Notes under the pieces: model-generated
Databases searched by the model: none
Told to the model about the DNA's origin: nothing
The model's input: only the letters and a program-made list of their open reading frames with translations
Origin: an uncultured Paludibacter sp.
GTDB lineage: Bacteria > Bacteroidota > Bacteroidia > Bacteroidales > Paludibacteraceae
Length of the DNA: 64,000 nt
Direction of reading: 5' to 3'
NCBI GenBank assembly: GCA_937927845.1
Contig: CALFXE010000273.1
Span: 35,145-99,144, forward strand
Made by a program: the position numbers and the translations under genes
Part shown: positions 43,102 through 51,638 of the stretch, one piece after another
Layout of the letters: each line of letters opens with the position of its first letter
How positions within the stretch are numbered: the first letter of the stretch is position 1

Positions 43102-44793
43102 ATGAGAAAAGCTGATTTATATATACGTGTATCGACCGATGAACAGGCAGACAAGGGATATTCAACCCGTGACCAAGAAGACCGTTTAAGAAAATATTGT
43201 GAACTCAAAGGCATTCCAATAAGGGATATCTATGTAGAAGACCATTCGGCTAAATCTTTCAAACGCCCCGAATGGCAGAAATATTTATCCAAACTACGTA
43301 AATCAAAAAATAGCAAGGTCGGGAGTTTGTTGCTTTTTACAAAATGGGACAGGTTCAGTAGGAATGCAGGTGACGCCTATCAAATGATTAACCAGTTACG
43401 GATATTAGGTGTTGCTCCCGAAGCAATAGAACAGCCCTTAGACCTGACTATTCCCGAAAATAAAATCATGCTTGCATTCTATCTTGCTGCGCCGGAAGTT
43501 GAAAATGACAGACGGGCATTGAATGTTTTTCACGGAATGCGCAGGGCAAGAAAAGAGGGGCGATATATGGCTACTGCTCCGTTGGGATATGTAAACAAGA
43601 TGACAGAGGACAAAAAGAAATATATTGCTCTGCATGAAATTGAAGCCCCCATATTGAAATGGGCATTTGAACAAATCGCTACAAGTAATTTCAATACGGA
43701 ACAGATATGGAAGCAGGCAAAGAAAAAAGCCAATGGCATAGGTCGATTTAGCAGAAATAGTTTTTGGAGAGCTATACGAAACCCATTGTATTGTGGCAAG
43801 ATCTTTGTTCCTCCCTATAAGGAAGAAAAAGGATATTTTGTAAAGGGACAGCATGAACCATTAATTAGTGAGAAACTATTTTGGGAAGTTCAGGATGTTC
43901 TCGATGGAAGAAAAAAGAAGATAAAACCCAAGATAGTGTCTAACGATGATCTCCCGCTTAGAGGTTTTCTCAAATGTCCTAAATGTAATAGGATGCTGAC
44001 AGGGAGTTCCTCAAGGGGTAAGTTGGGAGTTTACTACAATTATTATCATTGTAGTACATCATGTGGAGTAAGGTTCAAAGCCGAAACAGTTAATGAGGCT
44101 TTTATAAAACAACTACGGTATATGTCGCCAAAGCCTGGTATGGTTGACGTTTTTATCGAAGCATTCATAAAAGACTTCAACAACAAAACCAAAACACAAA
44201 ACGTAGAAAGGGCAAATATAATAGGTGAAATTGATGCATTGAACAAACGCTATCAAAATGCACTTTTAAAGAATGCCGATGGAGAAATGGCAGATGATGA
44301 TTTTAAGGAAGTAAAGAAATTAACCAAAGGGAAAATAGAGGTTCTAGAACGAAGATTAAACGACTTGGCAACAGTAGGGACGGAGATTAAGGATTTGGTA
44401 GCGAGTGCCTTAAAAAAAGTCGCAAACATTGATAGACGGTATGAGAACGGGGATATAGAAGAAAAAAGGATTATATTGGGTTCGATGTTCCCTGATTTTT
44501 TGGAGTTTGACGGAATAAAACATCGAACCCCGAGACTAAATTCTGCGATTGCTCTTATCTATCAATCTAACAATAAGTTACAGGAACAAAAAAGCGGGAC
44601 AAGTCTCTCTTTTTTTGACTTGTCCCGCTGGGTACGCCCGGCGGGAATCGAACCCACATCGTCGGAACCGGAATCCGATATTCTATCCATTGAACTACGG
44701 GCGCAGGATGAACCTTATTGCCTGAACATAGCGTCTTCCCATTTCAACGTGATGGTGTCGCTCTTCAGAAAAGGTTTTATTTCTGTTATCTGA
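43102..44793 (+). CDS. Large serine recombinase (integrase) with host-derived C-terminus
   Basis: Start ATG 43102 (an upstream in-frame TTG at 43078 overlaps the previous stop). The 563-aa frame has a resolvase domain with nucleophile Ser11 in YIRVSTDEQ, a recombinase domain (about 160-270), a zinc ribbon (KCPKCN...YHCSTSC, about 293-325) and a coiled coil (about 350-440). It would integrate and excise the element. From about residue 498 the frame crosses the tRNA-Arg terminator, then the tRNA in antisense (WVRPAGIEPTSSEPESD), then the 3' end of the DUF3256 gene. The native C-terminus must therefore differ in the excised circle. Confidence 0.88.
   Translation: MRKADLYIRVSTDEQADKGYSTRDQEDRLRKYCELKGIPIRDIYVEDHSAKSFKRPEWQKYLSKLRKSKNSKVGSLLLFTKWDRFSRNAGDAYQMINQLRILGVAPEAIEQPLDLTIPENKIMLAFYLAAPEVENDRRALNVFHGMRRARKEGRYMATAPLGYVNKMTEDKKKYIALHEIEAPILKWAFEQIATSNFNTEQIWKQAKKKANGIGRFSRNSFWRAIRNPLYCGKIFVPPYKEEKGYFVKGQHEPLISEKLFWEVQDVLDGRKKKIKPKIVSNDDLPLRGFLKCPKCNRMLTGSSSRGKLGVYYNYYHCSTSCGVRFKAETVNEAFIKQLRYMSPKPGMVDVFIEAFIKDFNNKTKTQNVERANIIGEIDALNKRYQNALLKNADGEMADDDFKEVKKLTKGKIEVLERRLNDLATVGTEIKDLVASALKKVANIDRRYENGDIEEKRIILGSMFPDFLEFDGIKHRTPRLNSAIALIYQSNNKLQEQKSGTSLSFFDLSRWVRPAGIEPTSSEPESDILSIELRAQDEPYCLNIASSHFNVMVSLFRKGFISVI
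44593..44629 (-). terminator. Terminator of the tRNA-Arg transcript
   Basis: AGCGGGACAAGTC and GACTTGTCCCGCT form a perfect 13-bp stem with an 11-nt loop, followed by T residues when read on the minus strand. It lies 4 bp past the tRNA 3' end and is also read through by the recombinase frame. Confidence 0.9.
44633..44704 (-). tRNA. tRNA-Arg(CCG)
   Basis: The minus strand folds as a cloverleaf: acceptor GCGCCCG/CGGGCGT, anticodon stem TCGGA/TCCGA with loop TTCCGGT (anticodon CCG), T-arm GTGGGTTCGATTCCCGC and discriminator A. CCA is not encoded exactly (ACCCA follows). It starts 10 bp after the DUF3256 stop and is probably co-transcribed. Its 3' side faces the mobile element, as expected for an integration target. 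Confidence 0.95.
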
Positions 44794-45332
44794 TCCTGGG
44801 TCAAAAGCGATTTGTAATTGAATGTCAGCGTTAAATCGCTTCCATTTTCACTGAACTCGGCCGAGATCGGATAAACGTGGTGCAAAGATACGGTATATTT
44901 ATAATTTTCCATCTCTTTTTTGGAAGAATCGAAGAAAATTCCTGAAGAAATTTCGGGAAGAAAGATATTGTTTTCAATTTTTTCCCATGCTGTTGTATAG
45001 AAAGAGATGTGACTGTCACAGGCTTCCGCACAGACGGTTTTGATGATGCATACAATTGAGGAATCATTTGCCACAGGAAGCAACTTTAATTGGGTCGTAC
45101 CGGCATCCGATGTTTTTATCTTCAGGTAATCGCTGCTTTGCGCCAGTTTTTTGATTTCACCCAGCGCGTAAGGGACGGTTGTTTGCCCTGAATCGACCAA
45201 CAGCATGGTTTTATTGCCTTCCGACAGGCCGGGAAGGAGTTCCGACGGCATCGACTTGAACAGGTCCCCCATATTTTGTCCCTCTGCCAGTAAAGAAACG
45301 GAGAGAAAAAGTAGCCATATAAAATTTCGCAT
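44715..45332 (-). CDS. DUF3256 family exported protein
   Basis: The 205-aa protein has a signal peptide (FIWLLFLSVSLLAEGQ), then MGDLFKSMPSELLPGLSEGN, the DUF3256 opening. The rest is mostly beta strands (SHISFYTTAWEKIENNIFLP). The family is Bacteroidales-specific and of unknown role, probably periplasmic. The tRNA-Arg gene follows it directly on the same strand. Confidence 0.85.
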   Translation of the reverse strand: MRNFIWLLFLSVSLLAEGQNMGDLFKSMPSELLPGLSEGNKTMLLVDSGQTTVPYALGEIKKLAQSSDYLKIKTSDAGTTQLKLLPVANDSSIVCIIKTVCAEACDSHISFYTTAWEKIENNIFLPEISSGIFFDSSKKEMENYKYTVSLHHVYPISAEFSENGSDLTLTFNYKSLLTQDQITEIKPFLKSDTITLKWEDAMFRQ

Positions 45333-45375
45333 AATTATTATTTTATCAATCTATTTCAATTTTCATCAATCTCGT

Positions 45376-46863
45376 TCAATCTGATACCCTATCATCGGGA
45401 TGAGCATCCACACCCTCGTCCAGATGCGGAGCGTGATAGGCCCCCACCTTGGAGATGTTGGCGATATCGCGTGTCCCCGCAATGGTGATTCGTAGTTTTG
45501 GAACGGTGACATCATCGAACCTGAGTAGTCGTTTATAGCCGATGGTAGTACCCCGGGCCAGTTCTATCCATTCGTTATTTATCCATCCCTCCACGATAAA
45601 CTCTTCCACTCGTTGTCCTTTAAGGATGTCTTCCTGCAGCATCACCGTATTGATTGTTTCATCCGGTATCATATTGTATTCCCTGCTTTCTCCGGCCCGG
45701 GCTTTCCATTCCATATCGCTATTGGTGATTTTTTCGTTCTCAAAAGTCTGGGTGATATATCTGCCGAATTCTCTAAGGAGTTCTGTATCTGTTTCGTGCA
45801 GTCTGCCCCGCTTATCGGGAGGGATATTCAATAAAAGTACCGAGTTCATTCCGACGGACCGGAAGTAGATATCCACCAACTCCGGTAATGTTTTTACTGC
45901 TTGATCCTCTTCGGGGTGATAGAACCAGCCCGGCCGGATGGATACATCTACTTCAGAAGGATACCAGTGGATCGTTTTTGCTTCGGCGATAAGGTCGCGG
46001 CTACCTAAATCTTCTGCCGTGGGAGAGATACCCAACCGTATATTTTCATTAATGATGATGTCGCTGATATCCGGCTGTAGAGGAGTGGTACTCCATTCTG
46101 TTTCCCTTCCTGATCCGTCTTCATTGCCTACCCAGCGCACATCATTACCCATAATAGCTTTTACCGCCCCGGGTTGGAGGCTGTCAATTACCTGGTAGAA
46201 ATGTAGCCAGTCGTATCTTTGTACTTTACTGTCATGTTCGTCGCCATGTGCACCGTCGAACCATACTTCGTGGATCTCACCGTAATTAGTAAGCAGTTCT
46301 GTTAATTGTTGTGCGAACACAGTATTATAGCGTTGATCGCCATAACTTTCGGCATTCCTGTCCCATGGTGAAAGATAAATGCCGAATTTCATGTTGTGAC
46401 GGTCGCATGCTTCCTTCACTTCTCTTACTACATCCCCCAGACCGTTTCTCCAGGGTGAGGAAGCAATGGAATGAGAGGTGGTTTTGGTCGGCCAAAGACA
46501 AAAACCATCGTGATGCTTCGCCGTGAGAATGATCATTTTAAACCCTGCTTCCTGTAGGGTGTAGACCCATTGTTCGGCATCGAAATCAGTGGGATTAAAC
46601 AGTGCCGGATCTTCGGTACCATCTCCCCGTTCTTTTCCGGTAAAAGTGTTTATGCCAAAATGAATAAATGCGGCCAGTTCCATACGCTGCCATTCATACT
46701 GGTTCTGTGTGGGAACGACGTATGCCGAGAGTTTGACTTTCTGGTCGGAAATAAGCAAATCGGGGAAAGTCAATTTCTTTTCGAAATAGGTATTGGCTCT
46801 CTGATTACATCCTGAGAGCGATATGAGAGACACCAACAAAGCGGTAAAAAGAATCTTTCTCAT
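45376..46863 (-). CDS. Alpha-L-fucosidase (GH29) lipoprotein
   Basis: The 495-aa enzyme has a lipobox (LLVSLISLSGCNQ, Cys19), so it sits on the cell envelope. The GH29 barrel is clear: FIHFGINTFTG, ILTAKHHDGFCLWPT, FGIYLSPWDRN and the nucleophile Asp in EVWFDGAHGDE. A C-terminal beta domain (about 375-480) resembles the usual GH29 sandwich. It removes L-fucose from glycans. It has its own promoter (TAACTTTG at 46953-46960) and is not in a recognisable polysaccharide-utilisation locus. Confidence 0.92.
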   Translation of the reverse strand: MRKILFTALLVSLISLSGCNQRANTYFEKKLTFPDLLISDQKVKLSAYVVPTQNQYEWQRMELAAFIHFGINTFTGKERGDGTEDPALFNPTDFDAEQWVYTLQEAGFKMIILTAKHHDGFCLWPTKTTSHSIASSPWRNGLGDVVREVKEACDRHNMKFGIYLSPWDRNAESYGDQRYNTVFAQQLTELLTNYGEIHEVWFDGAHGDEHDSKVQRYDWLHFYQVIDSLQPGAVKAIMGNDVRWVGNEDGSGRETEWSTTPLQPDISDIIINENIRLGISPTAEDLGSRDLIAEAKTIHWYPSEVDVSIRPGWFYHPEEDQAVKTLPELVDIYFRSVGMNSVLLLNIPPDKRGRLHETDTELLREFGRYITQTFENEKITNSDMEWKARAGESREYNMIPDETINTVMLQEDILKGQRVEEFIVEGWINNEWIELARGTTIGYKRLLRFDDVTVPKLRITIAGTRDIANISKVGAYHAPHLDEGVDAHPDDRVSD

Positions 46864-46952
46864 TGGCTGCTTTTGTTATAACTGTATTGTATGGATAGGC
46901 CTGATTGCATATCCTCCTCGATTGTTCTCTGTATCTTTAGAGAACCGACAAG

Positions 46953-46960
46953 CAAAGTTA
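46953..46960 (-). promoter_or_regulatory. -7 box of the fucosidase gene
   Basis: TAACTTTG on the minus strand matches TAnnTTTG, about 90 bp upstream of the fucosidase ATG. Confidence 0.5.
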
Positions 46961-46984
46961 CTATTTTTGGCAGAATATCAAATA

Positions 46985-47008
46985 AGAAAGCCACCCTTTT
47001 GGGGTGGC
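46985..47008 (-). terminator. Terminator of the small lipoprotein gene
   Basis: GCCACCC/GGGTGGC form a perfect stem (46990-47008) followed by CTTTCTTATT on the minus strand, 30 bp past the stop. Confidence 0.75.
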
Positions 47009-47037
47009 CGCACTTCAATTTTAAGTTTACTCCCTGG

Positions 47038-47274
47038 TTACTTTACGGCAGGAGCAACTTCTTCAATCACCTGTTCCAGGGTATCGGCGGCGGCTGCTTC
47101 AGCTGCTTCGATGGCTGCACGGATGCTGTCAGCCTGAACTTTGGCAATGCTGTCTAATCTGGCTGCTTCAGCGATACTGTCTTGCGTTGCTTTTTCAGCA
47201 TTTTTTTGAGCATTGTTGCAAGAAATGAAACCCAAAGTTGCGATAGTAGCAACTAATAAAATTACCTTTTTCAT
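47038..47274 (-). CDS. Small Ala/Glu-rich lipoprotein
   Basis: The 78-aa protein has a lipobox (ATIATLGFISCNNAQ, Cys19). After it comes an Ala/Asp/Ser-rich helix with repeats of the type DSIAxA (TQDSIAEAARLDSIAKVQAD). Its size and helix recall small abundant envelope lipoproteins, but no homology is claimed. It is monocistronic, between a TAATTTTG box (47324-47331) and a hairpin terminator. Confidence 0.75.
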   Translation of the reverse strand: MKKVILLVATIATLGFISCNNAQKNAEKATQDSIAEAARLDSIAKVQADSIRAAIEAAEAAAADTLEQVIEEVAPAVK

Positions 47275-47442
47275 TTTTTATTGGTTTTAAACGATAAATA
47301 ATAATGCTTTATCAAAAACGATACAAAATTATATCAAAAACATGTTCTATAACATATTTCATCCAAAAATTATAGTTAAATAATATTAAACACTTGTCAA
47401 TCTTAATGATCTGAAACGGAGAGGTGGTTTTCTAACCGTTTT

Positions 47443-49089
47443 TCATTCATAAAGGAAGCGTTTGATGGTTTTCTTGGGGGTTTTTTCAAACTCTGTTTCC
47501 ATCATTTCTATAACAGAGATTCTTTCGTACTGGGCTACGGATTGATTGAGTATTTCCCTATTCTCATCCATGATTTCTTTGATTTTTTCTTCCGGTATAT
47601 TGTCCTCTTTTAGGGCGGGAATATCGGGATAGACGAATGCGACAAGTTTTGTATTGCGCATTACGACTAAACTTTCAGCGATATAGGGGAGGTTGTTCAG
47701 TCGCGATTCAATTTCTTCGGGATAAATATTCTGTCCGTTTGATGAGAGGATCATGGTTTTGATCCTTCCTTTGATAAAAAGCCGCCTCCCCCTCATGATA
47801 CCCTGGTCGCCGGTCTTGAGCCAGCCGTCGGTGGTAAAAGCGGCTGCTGTCGCTTCGGGATTCTTGTAATAACCTTTCATCACATTTTCACCCCTGACCT
47901 GAATTTCACCCGGTACATTTTCAGGATCGGACGAATCAATACGTGCTTCCATAATCTTGTCCAATACCGAACCGCAAGATGTAGGTACGAAATCGTAATG
48001 GTGATCGTAAGAAATAAGCGGGGCGCATTCCGTCATACCATAGCCTACGGTGAAAGGAAACTTTATCTTATAAAAAAAAGCTTCTACTTCAGTATTGAGG
48101 GCCGCACCGCCGATGATTACTTCCCTGAAATTTCCTCCCAATGCCTTTCTCAGCGATCTCTTTATTGTTTGAAGTATGAACTTATTGACAACGGGTATTT
48201 TCAAAAGCATTTTCACGGCCGGTTTCTCTATTACCGGCAGGATACGTTTCTTGTATATCTTTTCAAAGACAAGAGGTACCGTGATGATAAGGTGCGGCTT
48301 CACTTCTTCCAGGGCAACCATAAGATTCTGGGGAGTAGGGGAGATACCCAGTAACGTGATGTGGACACCGGTAGAAAGTGCATAGAGAAAATCGAATGCA
48401 CAACCATATACATGTGCCAAGGGTAAAAATGCCAGAATGCGCTCGCCGGTAAAGAGTAACTCCAGTTTATGGGCATAAGTGACATTCCCTGCAAAATTGT
48501 TTCCGGTAATCATTACTCCTTTACTAAATCCGGTAGTTCCGGAGGTGTAATTAAGGCATGCTACTTCTTCGTTGCTTACGGCCGCATAACGGATATCCCC
48601 GCGTGAGAAACCGTTCGAGTATGTATGGTGAAATAGTTCTTCAAGTTTTGCTACTTTTTCGGCGCTGTTTTTATCATTATCCTTTAGTAGAGAGAAAGTG
48701 GGCAATTCGAATACCGGCATCTTCAGATTATCCTTGTCGATGGATTTCCAGATAGCTTCGCTGACAAATACCAGTTTTGAATCGGAATGATCGATAATAT
48801 GTATGATACTCTCCGCATTGAATTCATGAAGGATAGGGACAATAACGGCTCCGTATGTGACGGTAGCCATAAAAACAATGGACCAGGAGGTGTGGTTCTT
48901 GCCGATTAGCGAGATTTTGTCACCTTTTTCAATTCCTAATTCCGAAAACAGAAGGTGAAGCCTGGCAATCTCATGGGCGAGTTGTCCATAGGTATATGAA
49001 CTGCCGTCTTTGTAGTCGGTCAGCGCAGGCAAATCCCAGTTTTTTCTAAAACTCTCTTCGTATATTTTAATGAAGTTTTGCTCAATCAT
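47443..49089 (-). CDS. Long-chain acyl-CoA synthetase (AMP-binding)
   Basis: The 548-aa adenylate-forming enzyme activates fatty acids to acyl-CoA. It has the P-loop YTSGTTGFSKGV (about 180-191), YGMTECAPLISY, the hinge TGDQGIMRGRRLFIKGRIK and the catalytic Lys in KTPKKTIKRF near the C-terminus. Substrate chain length is not readable. A TACTTTTG box (49116-49123) lies just upstream. It diverges from mtaB. Confidence 0.88.
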   Translation of the reverse strand: MIEQNFIKIYEESFRKNWDLPALTDYKDGSSYTYGQLAHEIARLHLLFSELGIEKGDKISLIGKNHTSWSIVFMATVTYGAVIVPILHEFNAESIIHIIDHSDSKLVFVSEAIWKSIDKDNLKMPVFELPTFSLLKDNDKNSAEKVAKLEELFHHTYSNGFSRGDIRYAAVSNEEVACLNYTSGTTGFSKGVMITGNNFAGNVTYAHKLELLFTGERILAFLPLAHVYGCAFDFLYALSTGVHITLLGISPTPQNLMVALEEVKPHLIITVPLVFEKIYKKRILPVIEKPAVKMLLKIPVVNKFILQTIKRSLRKALGGNFREVIIGGAALNTEVEAFFYKIKFPFTVGYGMTECAPLISYDHHYDFVPTSCGSVLDKIMEARIDSSDPENVPGEIQVRGENVMKGYYKNPEATAAAFTTDGWLKTGDQGIMRGRRLFIKGRIKTMILSSNGQNIYPEEIESRLNNLPYIAESLVVMRNTKLVAFVYPDIPALKEDNIPEEKIKEIMDENREILNQSVAQYERISVIEMMETEFEKTPKKTIKRFLYE

Positions 49090-49284
49090 GATTGCACATT
49101 ATTGCGAAATATGTGCAAAAGTAATCGCTAAAATTGTATTATCAAAGAAAAAAAGGCTGTAAATTAGCCGTAAAGTTGTAATTTTGTCGTTTCATTTATT
49201 CATAGTATAATTTATTGTCATTCGGACTGTATCTGGAGGGGATTGTTTTTCGGGTAGAAATACAGTAACAATGGCAAATCAGAT

Positions 49285-50598
49285 ATGATTGATAGAACTA
49301 TTTTTCAAAATAAGACAGCAGCCTATTACACGCTTGGTTGTAAATTGAACTTTGCGGAGACATCTGCTATTGGAAGACAGTTATTGAATTCCGGTGTCCG
49401 CCGTGCCCGGAAGGGACAGGAAGCCGATATTTGTGTGATCAATACTTGTTCCGTTACCGAGTTGGCCGATAAGAAAGGGCGTCAGGCCATCAGGAAGGCG
49501 ATTCAGGAAAACCCGTCGGCGTTTGTGGTGGTCACAGGGTGTTATGCCCAGTTGAAGCCGGAAGATGTAGCCGGTATTGAGGGTGTCGACTTGGTATTGG
49601 GAGCAGAGCAAAAGCTCGATGTGGTGAAATATCTTGATGATCTGACAAAAAAAGAGAAGGGAGAAGTCGTCACCTCAAAGACACACCGTATCCGCTCGTT
49701 CGTTCCTTCTGTTTCGGCAGATGACCGTACCCGTTATTTTTTAAAGGTACAGGACGGGTGCGACTATTTCTGTTCTTTTTGCACCATTCCCTTTGCGAGG
49801 GGCAGAAGCCGTAACGGGTCGATTGCCGACCTGGTAAGACAGGCCGAACAGGTTGTAGAAGAGGGTGGTAAAGAGATCGTTCTCACCGGCGTAAATATCG
49901 GCGATTTCGGTCATACCACCCAAGAGACTTTTCTGGATCTGATTACAGCTCTGGACAAGGTGGAAGGAGTGGAACGTTACCGCATCTCATCCATTGAACC
50001 GAACTTGCTGTCGGATGAGATTATCGATTTCGTAGCCGGATCGAATCGTTTTGCACCTCATTTCCACATGCCATTGCAGTCGGGAAGCGATGCCGTACTG
50101 AAGCTGATGAAACGTCGGTATGACACAGCGCTGTTCCGGCACAAAGTAGAAAAGATCAAACAGATCCTTCCCCATGCTTTTATCGGAGTGGACGTGATTG
50201 TAGGTGTGCGGGGGGAGACCGATGATTATTTTGCCGAGGGAGAAGAATTTATCCGCTCCATCGATTTCTCGCAACTGCATGTGTTTACTTATTCCGAACG
50301 TCCAGGTACGGCAGCCCTACATATCGATTATGCGGTGGATCCGAAGACGAAACATAGGCGCAGTAAAACATTGCTTGATCTTTCGGACGAACGTTTACGG
50401 GATTTTTATCTCTCACAACAGGGAAGCCGGAAAAAGGTGTTGTTCGAACACACAAAACGGGGAAAGAAAATGCATGGATTCACCGAAAATTATGTAAAAT
50501 TGTATGCCGATTACGATGCATCACTTGTGAACAAGGTCATTGAGGTGGAAGTAAATGCGTATGACGAGGACGAAATGGCAATGAAAGCGATTATTTAA
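49285..50598 (+). CDS. mtaB: tRNA t6A37 methylthiotransferase MtaB
   Basis: The 437-aa radical-SAM enzyme converts t6A37 to ms2t6A37 in tRNAs reading ANN codons. The N-terminal UPF0004 domain has TLGCKLN, NTCSVTE and TGCYAQ cysteines; the radical-SAM cluster is CDYFCSFC (about 157-164); a TRAM-like segment ends the protein. It overlaps the next gene by one base (TAATG). A five-codon frame ATGGCAAATCAGATATGA at 49271 ends over the mtaB start. Confidence 0.92.
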   Translation: MIDRTIFQNKTAAYYTLGCKLNFAETSAIGRQLLNSGVRRARKGQEADICVINTCSVTELADKKGRQAIRKAIQENPSAFVVVTGCYAQLKPEDVAGIEGVDLVLGAEQKLDVVKYLDDLTKKEKGEVVTSKTHRIRSFVPSVSADDRTRYFLKVQDGCDYFCSFCTIPFARGRSRNGSIADLVRQAEQVVEEGGKEIVLTGVNIGDFGHTTQETFLDLITALDKVEGVERYRISSIEPNLLSDEIIDFVAGSNRFAPHFHMPLQSGSDAVLKLMKRRYDTALFRHKVEKIKQILPHAFIGVDVIVGVRGETDDYFAEGEEFIRSIDFSQLHVFTYSERPGTAALHIDYAVDPKTKHRRSKTLLDLSDERLRDFYLSQQGSRKKVLFEHTKRGKKMHGFTENYVKLYADYDASLVNKVIEVEVNAYDEDEMAMKAII

Positions 50599-51497
50599 TG
50601 GAAGACGAAGGAAGTAAAAAGGGGATCGGGGTTACACTGTTGTATGCGGTGACCTATTTGCATGCACTGCTACCGTTCAGGGTGCTCTATATCCTTTCCG
50701 ATATCCTCTACCTGTTTGCGTATTACGTGATAAGGTACAGGAGGAAAATCGTAAGGAAAAATCTGAAAAATGCTTTTCCGGAAAAATCTATAAAGAGTAT
50801 AGGGGAGATTGAGAGAAAATTCTATCATCATCTTTGTGACTACTATGTTGAGACTATAAAGACGCTTCGTCTTAGTGATGAGAAGACACGGAAGCGGATG
50901 AAGTTCGAAAATCCGGAGATGATAGAGCGGCTGATTTCTAACGGGAAATCCTGTATAATGAGCCTCGGCCATTACGGGAACTGGGAATGGGTTACTTCTA
51001 TAGGGTTGACTGTAAACACAGGTGCCGAATTGGGATTTGTCTACAAGAAACTGCACTCCGATGCATTCAACCACCTTTTCCTGAAAACGAGAAGTCACTT
51101 CGGTGCTATACCCATTGATATGCAAAATGTTATCCGGCAGATGATACGCAGTCAGAACCAGGGTGAAGTGATGGTGATCGGTTTCCTTACCGATCAACGG
51201 CCAAAAGCCCATCAGGAGAAATACTGGACTCACTTTATGAACCAGCAGACTCCAGTGCAGACCGGTATGGAGAAAATAGCCCGGAGACTGGGAAATTCCG
51301 TTGTTTATCTGGATATAAAGAAGGTCAAAAGAGGTCATTATACGGGTAAATTCTCTCTGATTACGCCTGACGCCAGTCAAGAGGCTGAAAACAGTATCAT
51401 GGAGCGCTACGTGAGGAAACTGGAAGAGACCATCATAAGGGAACCGGCCTATTACTTGTGGTCGCATAACCGGTGGAAATTCAAGAAAGGTGATTAA
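50598..51497 (+). CDS. LpxL/HtrB-family lipid A acyltransferase
   Basis: The 299-aa membrane-bound enzyme has an N-terminal hydrophobic segment and the catalytic HX4E motif in SLGHYGNWEWV (His around 116), plus GFLTDQRPKAH downstream. The family adds secondary acyl chains to lipid A. It starts on the last base of the mtaB stop codon, so it is translationally coupled. Four 8-bp GTGGAAAR repeats begin right after its stop codon. Confidence 0.88.
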   Translation: MEDEGSKKGIGVTLLYAVTYLHALLPFRVLYILSDILYLFAYYVIRYRRKIVRKNLKNAFPEKSIKSIGEIERKFYHHLCDYYVETIKTLRLSDEKTRKRMKFENPEMIERLISNGKSCIMSLGHYGNWEWVTSIGLTVNTGAELGFVYKKLHSDAFNHLFLKTRSHFGAIPIDMQNVIRQMIRSQNQGEVMVIGFLTDQRPKAHQEKYWTHFMNQQTPVQTGMEKIARRLGNSVVYLDIKKVKRGHYTGKFSLITPDASQEAENSIMERYVRKLEETIIREPAYYLWSHNRWKFKKGD

Positions 51498-51638
51498 GTG
51501 GAAAGGTGGAAAAGTGGAAGGGTGGAAATCTGCGAGTTAGTGAGGGCAAAGTAAGTTTACTTACATTTGCCGAGCGATAGCAGATTGCGCGAAGCGAAAG
51601 GTGTGATAAGTAATTGGTAATTAGTAATTAGTAATTTT
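51498..51638. repeat. Short tandem repeats between two envelope genes
   Basis: Four 8-bp units GTGGAAAG, GTGGAAAA, GTGGAAGG, GTGGAAAT run from 51498 to 51529. Four 7-bp units of TAATTRG type run from 51611 to 51638 and end at the TTG start codon of the next gene. A small hairpin GCAAA-GTAAG/CTTAC-ATTTGC lies between. Confidence 0.7.
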
